The position numbers and the translations under genes were made by a program. From an uncultured Acidimicrobiaceae bacterium (GTDB taxonomy: Bacteria > Actinomycetota > Acidimicrobiia > Spongiisociales > SHLN01), in assembly GCA_947259275.1 (NCBI GenBank), contig CAMYMH010000036.1, forward strand, positions 1 to 64,000: 64,000 nucleotides of DNA, read 5' to 3'. The notes beneath the pieces are model-generated. The model ran no database searches and was not told where the DNA came from. It saw nothing but the letters and a program-made list of their open reading frames with translations. The stretch's first letter is position 1; each line of letters begins with the position of its first letter. Shown here piece after piece: positions 50,388 through 59,591 of the stretch.

Positions 50388-51575
50388 ATGCCACCTACTC
50401 CTTTCACCCATGCCGCCGTGACGGCCAAGTCGCTCGCTGCCAACCCCGAACGGCTCGCTCAGCACTTCGGTGACGAGGAGTACCTGCTGCCACTGTGGAT
50501 CGCCGAGCCGTACCTGCCGCTGGCGCCCGGGGTGGTCGACGCCATCCAGGCCCGAGCCGCGGCCGCCTGGTATGGCTATGAGGCGCGACCTCCCGAGGTG
50601 GTGAGCGCCTTCTGGGAATGGATGGCCACACGGCACGGATGGCAGGACGCGGCCCTGGAATCGCTCATCAGTCCGAGTGTGGGGACCTCCATCGGCGTGC
50701 TGATCGAGGAACTAACCAAGCCGGGGGAGGGTGTCATCCTCCAGCCGCCGGTGTTCACCGACTTCAAACCGCTCATCAATCGGGCGGGCCGAACCGTCGT
50801 CCGCAATCCACTCGTGCTCACCGACGACGGCTACTCCATGGACCTGTCGGGCCTGGAGGCGGCGGCCGCCGAACCGACCACCCGGGCACTCATATTGTGC
50901 AACCCACACAATCCGGTTGGCCGGGTGTGGACGGCCGCCGAACTGGCCCAGGTAGCCGAGATTTGCGCCCGTCATGACGTCTTCGTCATCGCCGACGAGA
51001 TCCATGCCGACCTGGCGTTGTCGCCCTTTCGGTTCACTCCATTCGCCGTCGCCGCGGCGGGGTCGGGAGTGGCGTGGGCGGCCACCCACGGGCCGATCAA
51101 GACGTTCGGCCTGGCCGGCGTGTGCGACACCCTCCTAATCACCGACCACGACGCCGCCGCCGATCGGTTCCGTCACCGGAGCTCGCAACTCCACCTCACC
51201 CGCAACAACGTGTTCGGGGTCGCCGCCTTCGCCGCCGCCTACGAAAAAGGCGGACCGTGGCTCGACGAGCTCTTGGCGCAGATCATCGACAACGTCGGCC
51301 TCCTCCGCGCCGGGCTCCCACCCGAGATCGAGCTGGTGGCACCACAGGCCACGTACCTCGGCTGGCTCGACTTCCGGGCGCTCGGCATGGATGTGCCGAC
51401 ACTGGCGGACTGGCTGGCCGCATCCCACCTCGCGCTCAGCCCGGGCCACTGGTTCGGACGGGAGGGAGCCGGATTTGCCCGCATGACGCTGGCCGTGCCT
51501 GCCGAGCAGATTGCGGATGCCATCGACCGCCTCACCCGGGCCGTGCAGGCTGGCCCCGGTACCGCACCGGCCTAG
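50388..51575 (+). CDS. MalY/PatB-type aminotransferase or C-S lyase
   Basis: 395 aa fold-type I PLP enzyme of the MalY/PatB (cystathionine beta-lyase-like) group: 'LPLWIAEPYLPLAPGVVDAI' (variant of the MalY 'PMWVADMDF'), 'SVGTSIGVLIEELTKPGEGV', 'LCNPHNPVGRVW', 'VIADEIHADLAL' and a PLP lysine in 'THGPIKTFGLAGVCDTLL'. It would cleave cystathionine or cysteine S-conjugates, or act as an aminotransferase. It ends 4 bp inside the convergent PQQ-dehydrogenase gene. Confidence 0.88.
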   Translation: MPPTPFTHAAVTAKSLAANPERLAQHFGDEEYLLPLWIAEPYLPLAPGVVDAIQARAAAAWYGYEARPPEVVSAFWEWMATRHGWQDAALESLISPSVGTSIGVLIEELTKPGEGVILQPPVFTDFKPLINRAGRTVVRNPLVLTDDGYSMDLSGLEAAAAEPTTRALILCNPHNPVGRVWTAAELAQVAEICARHDVFVIADEIHADLALSPFRFTPFAVAAAGSGVAWAATHGPIKTFGLAGVCDTLLITDHDAAADRFRHRSSQLHLTRNNVFGVAAFAAAYEKGGPWLDELLAQIIDNVGLLRAGLPPEIELVAPQATYLGWLDFRALGMDVPTLADWLAASHLALSPGHWFGREGAGFARMTLAVPAEQIADAIDRLTRAVQAGPGTAPA

Positions 51576-53377
51576 CCGGCGGCGACGATTTTGCTGACCT
51601 TCCCGTCGAAGGTAGTGATGTACAGCTCACCAAATCCATCCTCCCCAAAGGAGGACACGGTCCCGGCGATGCCGACCTCCCACTCCCGCGAGGCCAGTAT
51701 GTCCGATCCGTCGTAGACGAAGCCGCGCAGGAATTTGGTACAGAAATCGCTGTACAGATAGGTGCCGTGCAGCCCATCGATCCCCCACCCCCGGTATACG
51801 AACCCGCCGGTTACCGAGCATCCTTCAGCCGGGTTGGCGTAAGCCACCAGTGGTTGAACGAAATCGCTCGTGTCACAGCCGGTGGTTCCGTCCGGGTAGC
51901 AGGCGAAACCCTCCTGCACGTTCCACCCCAAGTTCCGGCCGGCGGTGAATCGCGAGACGGCGCTCACCTCTTCCCAGTTGTTTTGTCCGACATCGCCGAT
52001 GTAGATGAGGTCGCCGTCCCAGTCGAAGCGCCACGGGTTGCGCAAACCGATCGCCCACACCTCATCTGGTCCGGTGCCGTCGACGTCGAGGGCCACGATG
52101 GCACCGAGTGGCGTTGAGGCGTTCTGTCCGTTGCCGAAGGAGTCACCGCCTCCCCCGCCGTCGCCCAGGCCGACATACAGCCTCCCATCGGGACCGAACT
52201 GGATCATGCCGCCGTTGTGATTGCTCGCCGGCTGGTCAGCCGAAAGGATTGTTCGCACCGCCTTTGGACCGCCGACGCCGTCGCGGTACTCGACCACCCG
52301 GGAATCACCTGCGAGGTTGGTGTAATGCAGGTAGAACAGCCGGTTGCCGGCATAGCCAGGATGAAAGGCCATCCCGAGCAGGCCTTGCTCGGGGAAAGTA
52401 TCGCCGACGCTCGCAGAAACATCGAGGAATGGGGTGGGCGAGACGGCTCCATCTTCAAACACCAGCACCCGACCGCGTTGCTCGACAACGAACAGCCGGT
52501 CGTCACCCACCGGCGCGGTCGCCAAGAGGGGACGCGTGAACCCCGACGCGATCGTCTGGAGTGAGAGCTCGGGAAGCGGGGGCGGAGCTCCCAGGTTGCC
52601 GGTAACCGGCAGCCAGTCCGACTCACCGAATTCGTAGACCTCATCGGCTTGCGGCTGCCCGTTCGTGTTCTCGAGAAGGAAAGCGCTGAACTGTTGCCTA
52701 AACGCTCCCCGGGTGTCGTCGCCGTCTCCATCCCAGTCCCCGGCCACTACCACCGCATCGCTGCCGACCGTCCAGAAGGTGCCGTCGGTGGTGGCAACAC
52801 CGCCGCCGATTGGCAGCCCGGAGAGATCCTCGGTGATGAAGCTCCAGCGCTCAGCCGCCCGGTACACCCCGACGGTGTCCTTGCCATCGCCGTTGAAGTC
52901 ACCGGCGAAGGGCTGATCACCCGCCGCTCCGAAGTAGAAGTCGAGATCGGCGAAGGAGGTGTCGAGCTGGTTGTTGAGGAAGAACCGGCCCTGCCGGTAG
53001 ATGCCGAGCGTATCGCAGCCATCGCCGTCCCAATCCCCGGCTATCGGCACGTCGCCGGGAATGCCGAAGAAGAATTGGCGCTCTCCGACCCCGAAGTCGT
53101 TGCTGTTGCGGAGGTACGCGAAGCCCGACGATTGGCGGTAGAGGGCGACGGTGTCGACACCGTCGCAGTCCCAATCTCCCAGCAGAGGAGTATCCCCGGG
53201 AATTCCGAAGAAAAAGGAGCTGAGGCGGCCGTCCGGATAGCGAAGGTGCCACCGGCCGCTGGCCGGGTCGAAGAGGCCCACCTCGTCGACTACGCCTTCG
53301 GCGGCCGGAGCGGGTGGCGCGGCAACCAGTGCCGCGCTGGCGGCCAGTACCAGGAACAGGGCGAGGCGTTTTCGCAC
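51572..53377 (-). CDS. PQQ-dependent sugar dehydrogenase with N-terminal FG-GAP-like repeats
   Basis: 601 aa, Sec signal at the N-terminus ('LFLVLAASAALVAAPPAPAA'). Residues about 30-260 are four or five repeats of the form 'FFFGIPGDxPxxGDWDxDGxDT', a calcium-binding D-x-D-x-D pattern like VCBS/FG-GAP blades. The C-terminal domain (about 270-601) is a soluble glucose/sorbosone dehydrogenase-like beta-propeller ('PLLATAPVGDDRLFVVEQRG', 'NHNGGMIQFGPDGRLYVGLG', 'GLRNPWRFDWDGDLIYIGDV'). It is probably exported and oxidises sugars at the cell surface. PQQ binding is inferred. Confidence 0.88.
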   Translation of the reverse strand: MRKRLALFLVLAASAALVAAPPAPAAEGVVDEVGLFDPASGRWHLRYPDGRLSSFFFGIPGDTPLLGDWDCDGVDTVALYRQSSGFAYLRNSNDFGVGERQFFFGIPGDVPIAGDWDGDGCDTLGIYRQGRFFLNNQLDTSFADLDFYFGAAGDQPFAGDFNGDGKDTVGVYRAAERWSFITEDLSGLPIGGGVATTDGTFWTVGSDAVVVAGDWDGDGDDTRGAFRQQFSAFLLENTNGQPQADEVYEFGESDWLPVTGNLGAPPPLPELSLQTIASGFTRPLLATAPVGDDRLFVVEQRGRVLVFEDGAVSPTPFLDVSASVGDTFPEQGLLGMAFHPGYAGNRLFYLHYTNLAGDSRVVEYRDGVGGPKAVRTILSADQPASNHNGGMIQFGPDGRLYVGLGDGGGGGDSFGNGQNASTPLGAIVALDVDGTGPDEVWAIGLRNPWRFDWDGDLIYIGDVGQNNWEEVSAVSRFTAGRNLGWNVQEGFACYPDGTTGCDTSDFVQPLVAYANPAEGCSVTGGFVYRGWGIDGLHGTYLYSDFCTKFLRGFVYDGSDILASREWEVGIAGTVSSFGEDGFGELYITTFDGKVSKIVAAG

Positions 53378-53421
53378 GGCACCGAGCGTAGCCCCGTCGG
53401 TGGGGGACGGGGTGGCGGTGC

Positions 53422-53598
53422 CTAGTCGGCCGTGATGGACGCCTTCACCTTCTCGACAGTCTCGGCGTCGAGCTCGTTGAGATCGTGAACCGAGGCCGCA
53501 TGTTCGGCAGCCGCCTGCAGCGTCTCCGCCTCGGTCTCGCCGTGGACCTCGCCCTCACATCCGGGGATGACATTCTCGCAACGGAACGAGTAGCTCAT
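53422..53598 (-). CDS. DUF1059 small protein
   Basis: 58 aa from the ATG at 53598, with AAAGGAAGGG upstream. 'SYSFRCENVIPGCEGEVHGE', 'ETLQAAAEHAASVHDLNELD' and the ending 'VEKVKASITAD' are diagnostic of DUF1059, with two cysteines and histidines that could bind metal. The function is unknown. The 268 bp upstream, to 53866, show nothing I can name. Confidence 0.88.
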   Translation of the reverse strand: MSYSFRCENVIPGCEGEVHGETEAETLQAAAEHAASVHDLNELDAETVEKVKASITAD

Positions 53599-53866
53599 AG
53601 AAATCCCTTCTTTCCTCTCGTCCATCCGATGTTACCCAAGCGGTGAGCGGCCGGCGCCGTTACAGCTGAGAGCAAGGCTCCGTCGACGGTCCCCTGGAAC
53701 GCGGAGATCAGGTCCGTCCTCAGCCAGGGAATACGAGCGGCCACCGGCCATCGGCCACAGCCGCTGGCTGCTCGAGCTCGGGATCGTCCGGGTAGAGGAT
53801 CGCCATGCGCCATCAGGCTAGCTGGTCCGCCCTCAAGGAACTCCGTGGTGCGTCGACCAATGACCC

Positions 53867-54610
53867 GTGAACCGATCAATCCTGCTTGCCATCAGCGTCG
53901 CCGTCTCGGTTGCCATGGTGGCCCTGGCATTGCTGTGGGCCAAGCCGCTGCTCGAGAGCGACGTCGCGGCCAGCTACGAAGTCCGGGGCAACAACATCGT
54001 GCTGCTCGAAGGCGACCCTGAGCCCTGGCACGCCGAGGCCTGGGACCGCTGGGTGGAGCTGGTGCCGACCTCCGCTCGCTGGCGAGTCGGGCGTTTCGAA
54101 GCCATCACCGGCACTGCAGATGGACAGGTGGAGCCGACCTCGGACAGCCTGCAGGTATGGAGCCTGCGGATTGCCGAACTCGACGAACCGCTCCGGGACG
54201 CCGCTCTCATCCATGAGCTCGGCCATCTAGTGTCCCTCGGCCCGACTGAGGTGGTACCGGCCACCGATCCCACCGTCGAAGACGAGTGCGTCACCTACTT
54301 GTCGGTGGAAGGCTGCGCCATCCCCGGTCGGGTGTTCGAGCGGTTCGTGAGCACCTTCTGGGATGGTGACGGAGGCTGGCAAACCGGCGAGGCGGCGACC
54401 CTGGAACGGTTTCGGCTCAACTCGCGGTCGTACGTGAGTGGATATGCAGCCACCAACCCCGGTGAGGACATCGCCGAAACCTTTGTCTTCTTCGTTTACG
54501 GGCTCCGCCCGACCGGTGACACCGTGGCCGAAGAGAAGATTGCTCTGTTGTGGGAGTTCCCCGAGTTGGTCGAGCTCCGCGAGCGGTTACGCCGTGTCCT
54601 CAGCGAGTGA
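53867..54610 (+). CDS. Membrane-anchored zincin (HELGH) metallopeptidase-like protein
   Basis: 247 aa from a GTG at 53867. An uncleaved-looking N-terminal membrane anchor ('ILLAISVAVSVAMVALALLW') is followed by an extracytoplasmic domain. HELGH at 116-120 ('ALIHELGHLVSLG') is the zinc site, and 'NPGEDIAETFVFFVYG' supplies a glutamate about 80 residues on, an arrangement like gluzincins. Two cysteines ('DECVTYLSVEGCAIPG') may form a disulfide. I cannot assign a known peptidase family. It is transcribed alone and convergent with dnaE2. Confidence 0.75.
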   Translation: MNRSILLAISVAVSVAMVALALLWAKPLLESDVAASYEVRGNNIVLLEGDPEPWHAEAWDRWVELVPTSARWRVGRFEAITGTADGQVEPTSDSLQVWSLRIAELDEPLRDAALIHELGHLVSLGPTEVVPATDPTVEDECVTYLSVEGCAIPGRVFERFVSTFWDGDGGWQTGEAATLERFRLNSRSYVSGYAATNPGEDIAETFVFFVYGLRPTGDTVAEEKIALLWEFPELVELRERLRRVLSE

Positions 54611-54631
54611 GGTATGCACGAAGAGTGGCGA

Positions 54632-57600
54632 TTACCGGAAGTCGCGGCTCTTCACTTTCTCCACTATGAGTGGGTGAAAGCGACGGGCGACCAGGTTGGT
54701 GACTCCATCGCGGAACTCGAGGATTCCTTCGATGATCAAGCCGACCTCTTTGCGAGCGATGTCTCGCTGAGCGTCCCACACCGCCGGCAGCACCACCACG
54801 TTCAGCAGGCCGGTTTCGTCCTCGAGATTGAAGAACATCACTCCATTTGCGGTGCTGGGACGCTGCCGATGGGTGACGATGCCCCCCACCCTGGCCCGCT
54901 GGCCGTGGCGCTTGCGCCCCAGCGCCTCGGCCACACTCAGGCATCCTGCCGCCTCGAGCTGAGCTCGGACGAACTCAACCGGATGACGACCAGAAACTCC
55001 CGTCGCCCGTAAATCGGCCTGCATCTCTTCAAACTCGGTCATGCCCGGCAGCGATGGTGCCTCGACGCCGCTCGCCAGGGCCAGTCGATCCGGCCCGAGC
55101 CCGGCGGCGGCACCGGCCGCCCACATCCCGTCGCGCCGCCCGACTCCCAGCGACTCGAGGGCACCGGCGGCCGCCAGGCTCTCGAGCGCATCGAGGGGAA
55201 GCCCGGTCCGCTGCGCCAGATCCTCCACCGACGTAAACACCTCGCCAAATTGGCGGGCGGCTTCGATGCGGGTGATCTCGGCATCGCCGAGGTTGTGGAC
55301 GTAGCGAAGACCCATCCGCAGTGCCACGGCCAGCCGGAGCGGATCACCCTCGGGACCGCGGCCTCGCCGGTAGCGCATGCCGTAGTACGTGACGATGTCG
55401 GCGGGGTCGGCCTCAGCCGGCTCAACCGTGCAGTCGTACTCAGAGCGATTGATATCGGGGCCCTCCACTATCACGCCGTGGCGCAGCGAGTCCTGCACGA
55501 GGGAGTTCGGGGTGTAGAAGCCCATCGGCTGGGCATTGAGCAGCCCGCACAGGAACTCGGTTGGCCAGTGGTACTTGAGCCACGCGGAGGCATAAACGAT
55601 GTAAGCGAAGCTCACCGAGTGGCTCTCCGGGAATCCGAAGGCGGCAAACCCCTGCAACTTCTCCCAGATTTCATCGGCGGCGGCCCCGGTGATGCCGTTG
55701 CCTGCCATTCCCTCGTACAGCTCGTCGGCCAGTTTGTCCATTGCTTCGGCGCTGCGCTTGGAAGACATCGCCATCCGCAGCCGATCGGTCTGTCCCCCGC
55801 TGAACCCGGCACACACCCGGGCCAGCTCCATGAGCTGTTCCTGGAACACCGGCACCCCCAGCGTCTTCTCCAGGATGGGCTCGGCGAGCGGGTGGGGATA
55901 GGTGACGGGTGCCTCGCCGTTGCGGCGTTGGAGAAAAGGATGCACCGAGTGCCCCTGGATGGGTCCGGGGCGAATCAGGGCCACTTCGATGGCCAGGTCG
56001 TAGAACGTCTTGGGCTTCATCCGAGGGAGCGTGGCCATCTGGGCCCGTGATTCCACCTGGAACACTCCGACGGTGTCAGCCTTGGTGAGCATCTCGTAGA
56101 TCACCGGCTCCTGGGCGATGGTGGCGAGGTCAACCTCGACGCGATGCGTCGCTTGGATGACGTCGACCGCCAGATGGAGGGCATTGAGCATGCCGAGGCC
56201 CAGCAGGTCGAACTTGACGATCCCGATGGCGGCGCACGAGTCCTTGTCCCATTGCAGAACCGAGCGGTCCTCCATGCGACCCCACTCGAGCGGCACCACC
56301 TCGTGCAGCGGCCGATCGGCGATCACCACCCCTCCCGAGTGGATTCCGAGATGGCGAGGAAACCCGTCGAGCCGGTGACAGGTCTCGTAGATGAGGTCGG
56401 CGGTTAGCCCAGCGGGCAGCTCGACGTGGGCGGCGATGGATTTGGGATCGCGAGTGTCGAGATATTTGGTGAGCCCATTCACCTGGGCCTGGGTGAGCCC
56501 GAAGGCCTTGCCGACGTCCTGGAGCACCGAGCGCGCCCGGTAGGTGATGACGTTGGCCACCATGGCGGCCCGCTCCCGCCCGTAGCGCTGGTAGCAGTAC
56601 TGGATGACCTCCTCCCGGCGCTCGGCTTCGAAGTCGACGTCGATGTCGGGAGGCCGGCCGCGTTCCTCGGAGAGAAAACGCTCAAACGGCAGATGCAGGC
56701 GGATGGGGTCGACCCGGGTGAGACCGATGCACCGGCACACCGCCGAATCGGCACCCGAACCCCGGATCTGACAGTAGATGCCGCGGGAGCGAGCGAACTC
56801 CACGAGATCCCACACCACGAGGAAGTAGCCGGGAAACCCGAGCTCCTCGATGATCTTCAGCTCGTGCTCGAGACGGGAGGCCGCCCGCGGCTCAACTCCC
56901 CCGGCCCCATCCGGGTAGACGTCGCGGGCACCCTCGAACACCAGATGACGAAGAAACTCCATTTCGCTCCGGAAATGGCCCGGCATCGGGAAATCAGGGA
57001 GACGGGGAGCCACCAGGCGCAAATCGAACGCCAGGCTTTCCCCCAGTTCGGCCGCGGTAGCGACCGCCCCCGGGAAAGGGGCAAAACGGCGAGCCATCTC
57101 GGCCGGCGACCGAAGAAACCGCTCGTCGGTTGCAGGACGGAAACCGTCGGCGGTGTCGAGATCCCTCCGGCCGCCGATGGCAGCCAGCACCTCGGAGAGG
57201 TCGACCCGGTCGCGGGTGTGATAGTGGACATTGTTGGTGGCGACCACCGGGATGCGCAGCTGACCGGCCACTTCGGCCAGCAGCTCGTTGCGGGGGTCGT
57301 CCTCGGGCATGGCGTGGTCCCACAATTCGGCGTAGAGACGATCGCCGAACACATCCCGCAGCCGGTTCAGTTGGCGCCGCACACCGACCGCATCCCCGAT
57401 TCCCGCTGCCCGGGGAACCGCGCCCTGATGACACCCGGTGAGCGCAACCAGCTCGCCCCGGCGAGCAGCTGCCGCCAGGTCATCCCAGACATACACCGGG
57501 CGATCCTTCTCCCCGCGAAATTGGGCACGAGTGATGAGCTCGCCGAGGGCGGCGTACCCCGCCGGCGATCCGGCCAGCAGCACCAGGTGGTCGGTCGGGT

Positions 57601-57946
57601 CCGGCCCGGTCGGCTTTGACCCGTGCATCTGGCGGATCCGCCCCCGTTGTTTCGTATTCGGGCTCTGCGCCAGCTCGGGGCTTGCGCCCGGCCCGGGAAT
57701 CGGGTCGAGGTCGACGGGATCAACTCCGACGGGACCGACGCCGATCTCGGCTCCATAAACCGACGGCAGCCCGGCATCCCGGGCAGCTTCGTTGAACTGG
57801 ACTGCGCCGTAGAAGCCGTCGTGGTCGGTAACTGCCAGCGCCGTGTAGCCGAGCTCGACCGCTCGATCCACCAGCTCCGCAGGCCATGAGGCACCATCGA
57901 GGAAGGAGAAGTTACTATGACAATGGAGCTCGGCGTACGCGGACAT
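54632..57946 (-). CDS. dnaE2: Error-prone DNA polymerase III alpha subunit DnaE2
   Basis: 1104 aa from the ATG at 57946. PHP domain at the N-terminus ('AELHCHSNFSFLDGASWPAE'), then the C-family polymerase core with catalytic aspartates in 'RGRPPDIDVDFEAERREEVI', 'GSGADSAVCRCIGLTRVDPI' and 'VGVFQVESRAQMATLPRM', followed by helix-hairpin-helix and OB-fold regions ('RARVGGIVTHRQRPSTANGV'). The total length and lack of a tau-binding tail fit DnaE2 rather than replicative DnaE1. It performs translesion synthesis in the SOS response, usually with ImuA'/ImuB. Those genes are not adjacent here. A LexA box lies 12 bp upstream. Confidence 0.95.
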   Translation of the reverse strand: MSAYAELHCHSNFSFLDGASWPAELVDRAVELGYTALAVTDHDGFYGAVQFNEAARDAGLPSVYGAEIGVGPVGVDPVDLDPIPGPGASPELAQSPNTKQRGRIRQMHGSKPTGPDPTDHLVLLAGSPAGYAALGELITRAQFRGEKDRPVYVWDDLAAAARRGELVALTGCHQGAVPRAAGIGDAVGVRRQLNRLRDVFGDRLYAELWDHAMPEDDPRNELLAEVAGQLRIPVVATNNVHYHTRDRVDLSEVLAAIGGRRDLDTADGFRPATDERFLRSPAEMARRFAPFPGAVATAAELGESLAFDLRLVAPRLPDFPMPGHFRSEMEFLRHLVFEGARDVYPDGAGGVEPRAASRLEHELKIIEELGFPGYFLVVWDLVEFARSRGIYCQIRGSGADSAVCRCIGLTRVDPIRLHLPFERFLSEERGRPPDIDVDFEAERREEVIQYCYQRYGRERAAMVANVITYRARSVLQDVGKAFGLTQAQVNGLTKYLDTRDPKSIAAHVELPAGLTADLIYETCHRLDGFPRHLGIHSGGVVIADRPLHEVVPLEWGRMEDRSVLQWDKDSCAAIGIVKFDLLGLGMLNALHLAVDVIQATHRVEVDLATIAQEPVIYEMLTKADTVGVFQVESRAQMATLPRMKPKTFYDLAIEVALIRPGPIQGHSVHPFLQRRNGEAPVTYPHPLAEPILEKTLGVPVFQEQLMELARVCAGFSGGQTDRLRMAMSSKRSAEAMDKLADELYEGMAGNGITGAAADEIWEKLQGFAAFGFPESHSVSFAYIVYASAWLKYHWPTEFLCGLLNAQPMGFYTPNSLVQDSLRHGVIVEGPDINRSEYDCTVEPAEADPADIVTYYGMRYRRGRGPEGDPLRLAVALRMGLRYVHNLGDAEITRIEAARQFGEVFTSVEDLAQRTGLPLDALESLAAAGALESLGVGRRDGMWAAGAAAGLGPDRLALASGVEAPSLPGMTEFEEMQADLRATGVSGRHPVEFVRAQLEAAGCLSVAEALGRKRHGQRARVGGIVTHRQRPSTANGVMFFNLEDETGLLNVVVLPAVWDAQRDIARKEVGLIIEGILEFRDGVTNLVARRFHPLIVEKVKSRDFR

Positions 57947-57958
57947 CTGTCCCAATTA

Positions 57959-57974
57959 TCGAACATATGTTCGA
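57959..57974. promoter_or_regulatory. LexA (SOS) box
   Basis: TCGAACATATGTTCGA, a perfect 16-bp palindrome matching the Gram-positive/actinobacterial LexA operator CGAAC-N4-GTTCG. It sits 12 bp upstream of dnaE2 and 19 bp upstream of the divergent gene at 57994, so it may control both. Confidence 0.93.
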
Positions 57975-57993
57975 TGATTGTCAAACGGAGGAA

Positions 57994-58488
57994 ATGCTCG
58001 AGCCGAACATCGAGGTCTCAGCACCCATGCGCACATCTTTCCCCATCCGGGCCGTTCTTCTCAGTGTGTCGGGCGCCCTCATCGGGAGCCTGCTATGGCT
58101 ACTGATCGCCGGAGCCGCCAACCTGGAACGGGCCATTCCGGCGATCCTGGTCGGGGTGTTCGCGGGAGCTGCCGCCCGCCTGGAACCTCACCGCGGCATG
58201 CCAACCCAGTTGGTTTCCTTCGTGATCACGCTCATCGGGCTGACCGTCGTGCAATACCTGGTTGTGCGCCAGGCCGTCGTGAACGACCTGGCCGATGCCG
58301 GCCTCGACCAATCGATCCCGATGCTCCTCTCCCCCGGCTCAATGTGGTCGGTGACCTTCGGCTGGCTCCGGGTCTACCCGGTTGACATCCTGTTCTGGGC
58401 CCTGTCGGGAGCTACCGCCTTCCTGCTGCCGCGGGATGAATCCGACCTCGCCGACCCTTCGGACCCGGTGGTCGTACCGGCCGGGTAA
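57994..58488 (+). CDS. Small membrane protein, possibly SOS-controlled
   Basis: 164 aa from the ATG at 57994 (GGAGGA immediately upstream; ATG at 58027 is an alternative). Four hydrophobic segments: 'AVLLSVSGALIGSLLWLLIA', 'AIPAILVGVFAGAAARLE', 'LVSFVITLIGLTVVQYLVV' and 'DILFWALSGATAFLLP'. No family recognised. Placement head-to-head with dnaE2 around one LexA box suggests damage-inducible expression. Stop and next start overlap (TAATG). Confidence 0.68.
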   Translation: MLEPNIEVSAPMRTSFPIRAVLLSVSGALIGSLLWLLIAGAANLERAIPAILVGVFAGAAARLEPHRGMPTQLVSFVITLIGLTVVQYLVVRQAVVNDLADAGLDQSIPMLLSPGSMWSVTFGWLRVYPVDILFWALSGATAFLLPRDESDLADPSDPVVVPAG

Positions 58489-59591
58489 TGCCGTACCATC
58501 GGGGTGTGAAGATTCCCCCATCCGACCTCGATGAGGCCCGCCGCCGGATCGCGGCGGGCGAGTTGGTCGGCGTAGCCAGCAATCACCTCACCGCCGACCT
58601 GTATTCCAATCTCGAATTCTCCGACCTCGTGGCCGTCAAGAACCTCCTCAAGAAGTTCTTCTCGGCCCAGCCCTGGAGCCGCGAGGACGCCGACCGTCTC
58701 GATGTCTTCCTGCGGCGCAACGTCGAGGAGCCGGCCGGATGGTTCGAGCACGACCTCGGTGGAGGGCTGCACCTCCTCCACGGTTTCGACGAGGGGACCT
58801 ACCGCCTGTGGGCCACCGGTGGCGATGGCGACGAAGCCTCGATATTCGACCGGGTGTTCTCGGGGCCCGTACAACCGGAAGCCACCCCCAATCCGCGCCA
58901 TGTCCGCTTCGTCATCGGAGGCCGGCCTGCGCCCGGCGTGTGGTACCGGCGGGGAGACGACGACACCGACGAGGACGCGGCCGCGCTGCTGGAGGACCCC
59001 GACGTGACCGACGTGCTGATCGCCGGTGACTTCGTTGCCATCGGGCTGCGCCGAGCATCGATGTGGAAGGACCGGCTCGACGACATGGTCGAGACCGTGA
59101 CCAAGCGATTCTGGACGCCGGAACGCCTGGTGGCGGACGTGGACGGGCCGACTCGCGACGAGCTGGTCTCAGGGCAAGCCACCGGTGAGCTTCATCTGCT
59201 CGATCCAGACGACCCGCACAGCCGGGCAACGCTTCAGGGGGCAATGACCAGCCAAGATGCCCGGCATCGTCGAATGGCAGTCGCCACCCTCGCCCAATCG
59301 GTGGATCGGAAGTTCGCGGTCGCCACCCTGTTGAAGGCGTACGCCGACCCTTCCCGCATCGTGCGCCGAACCGCAGTCGACGTTGCCGTCGATCTCGAGG
59401 ACGATGCAGTTCGCAGCCTGCTGGAACAGGCTCTCGGGGACGCAGATGACTGGATTCGCTGGAAGGCTGTGAAGGGGATCTCCGAACTCGGGCTGGCAGA
59501 CAGCGCCGACCTGGTTGGAGCATTGGCCGAGGACCCCGACTTCCAAGTGCGCTTCGAAGTGGCGGCGGCCGTCCGCCGGGAAGTCCCCTAG
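58488..59591 (+). CDS. HEAT-repeat protein with Nfu_N domain
   Basis: 367 aa from the ATG at 58488; a GTG at 58506 is also possible. The N-terminal alpha-helical region (about 1-125) is unassigned. An Nfu_N-like domain spans roughly residues 128-190 ('EATPNPRHVRFVIGGR...DPDVTDVLIAGDFVAIGLR'), the scaffold domain that precedes NifU-type Fe-S domains. HEAT repeats fill about 250-367 ('KFAVATLLKAYADPSRIVRR', 'SLLEQALGDADDWIRWKAVK'). This order resembles staphylococcal CvfC (conserved virulence factor C). No Fe-S cysteines are present, so a protein-binding role is likelier than cluster transfer. Confidence 0.75.
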   Translation: MPYHRGVKIPPSDLDEARRRIAAGELVGVASNHLTADLYSNLEFSDLVAVKNLLKKFFSAQPWSREDADRLDVFLRRNVEEPAGWFEHDLGGGLHLLHGFDEGTYRLWATGGDGDEASIFDRVFSGPVQPEATPNPRHVRFVIGGRPAPGVWYRRGDDDTDEDAAALLEDPDVTDVLIAGDFVAIGLRRASMWKDRLDDMVETVTKRFWTPERLVADVDGPTRDELVSGQATGELHLLDPDDPHSRATLQGAMTSQDARHRRMAVATLAQSVDRKFAVATLLKAYADPSRIVRRTAVDVAVDLEDDAVRSLLEQALGDADDWIRWKAVKGISELGLADSADLVGALAEDPDFQVRFEVAAAVRREVP

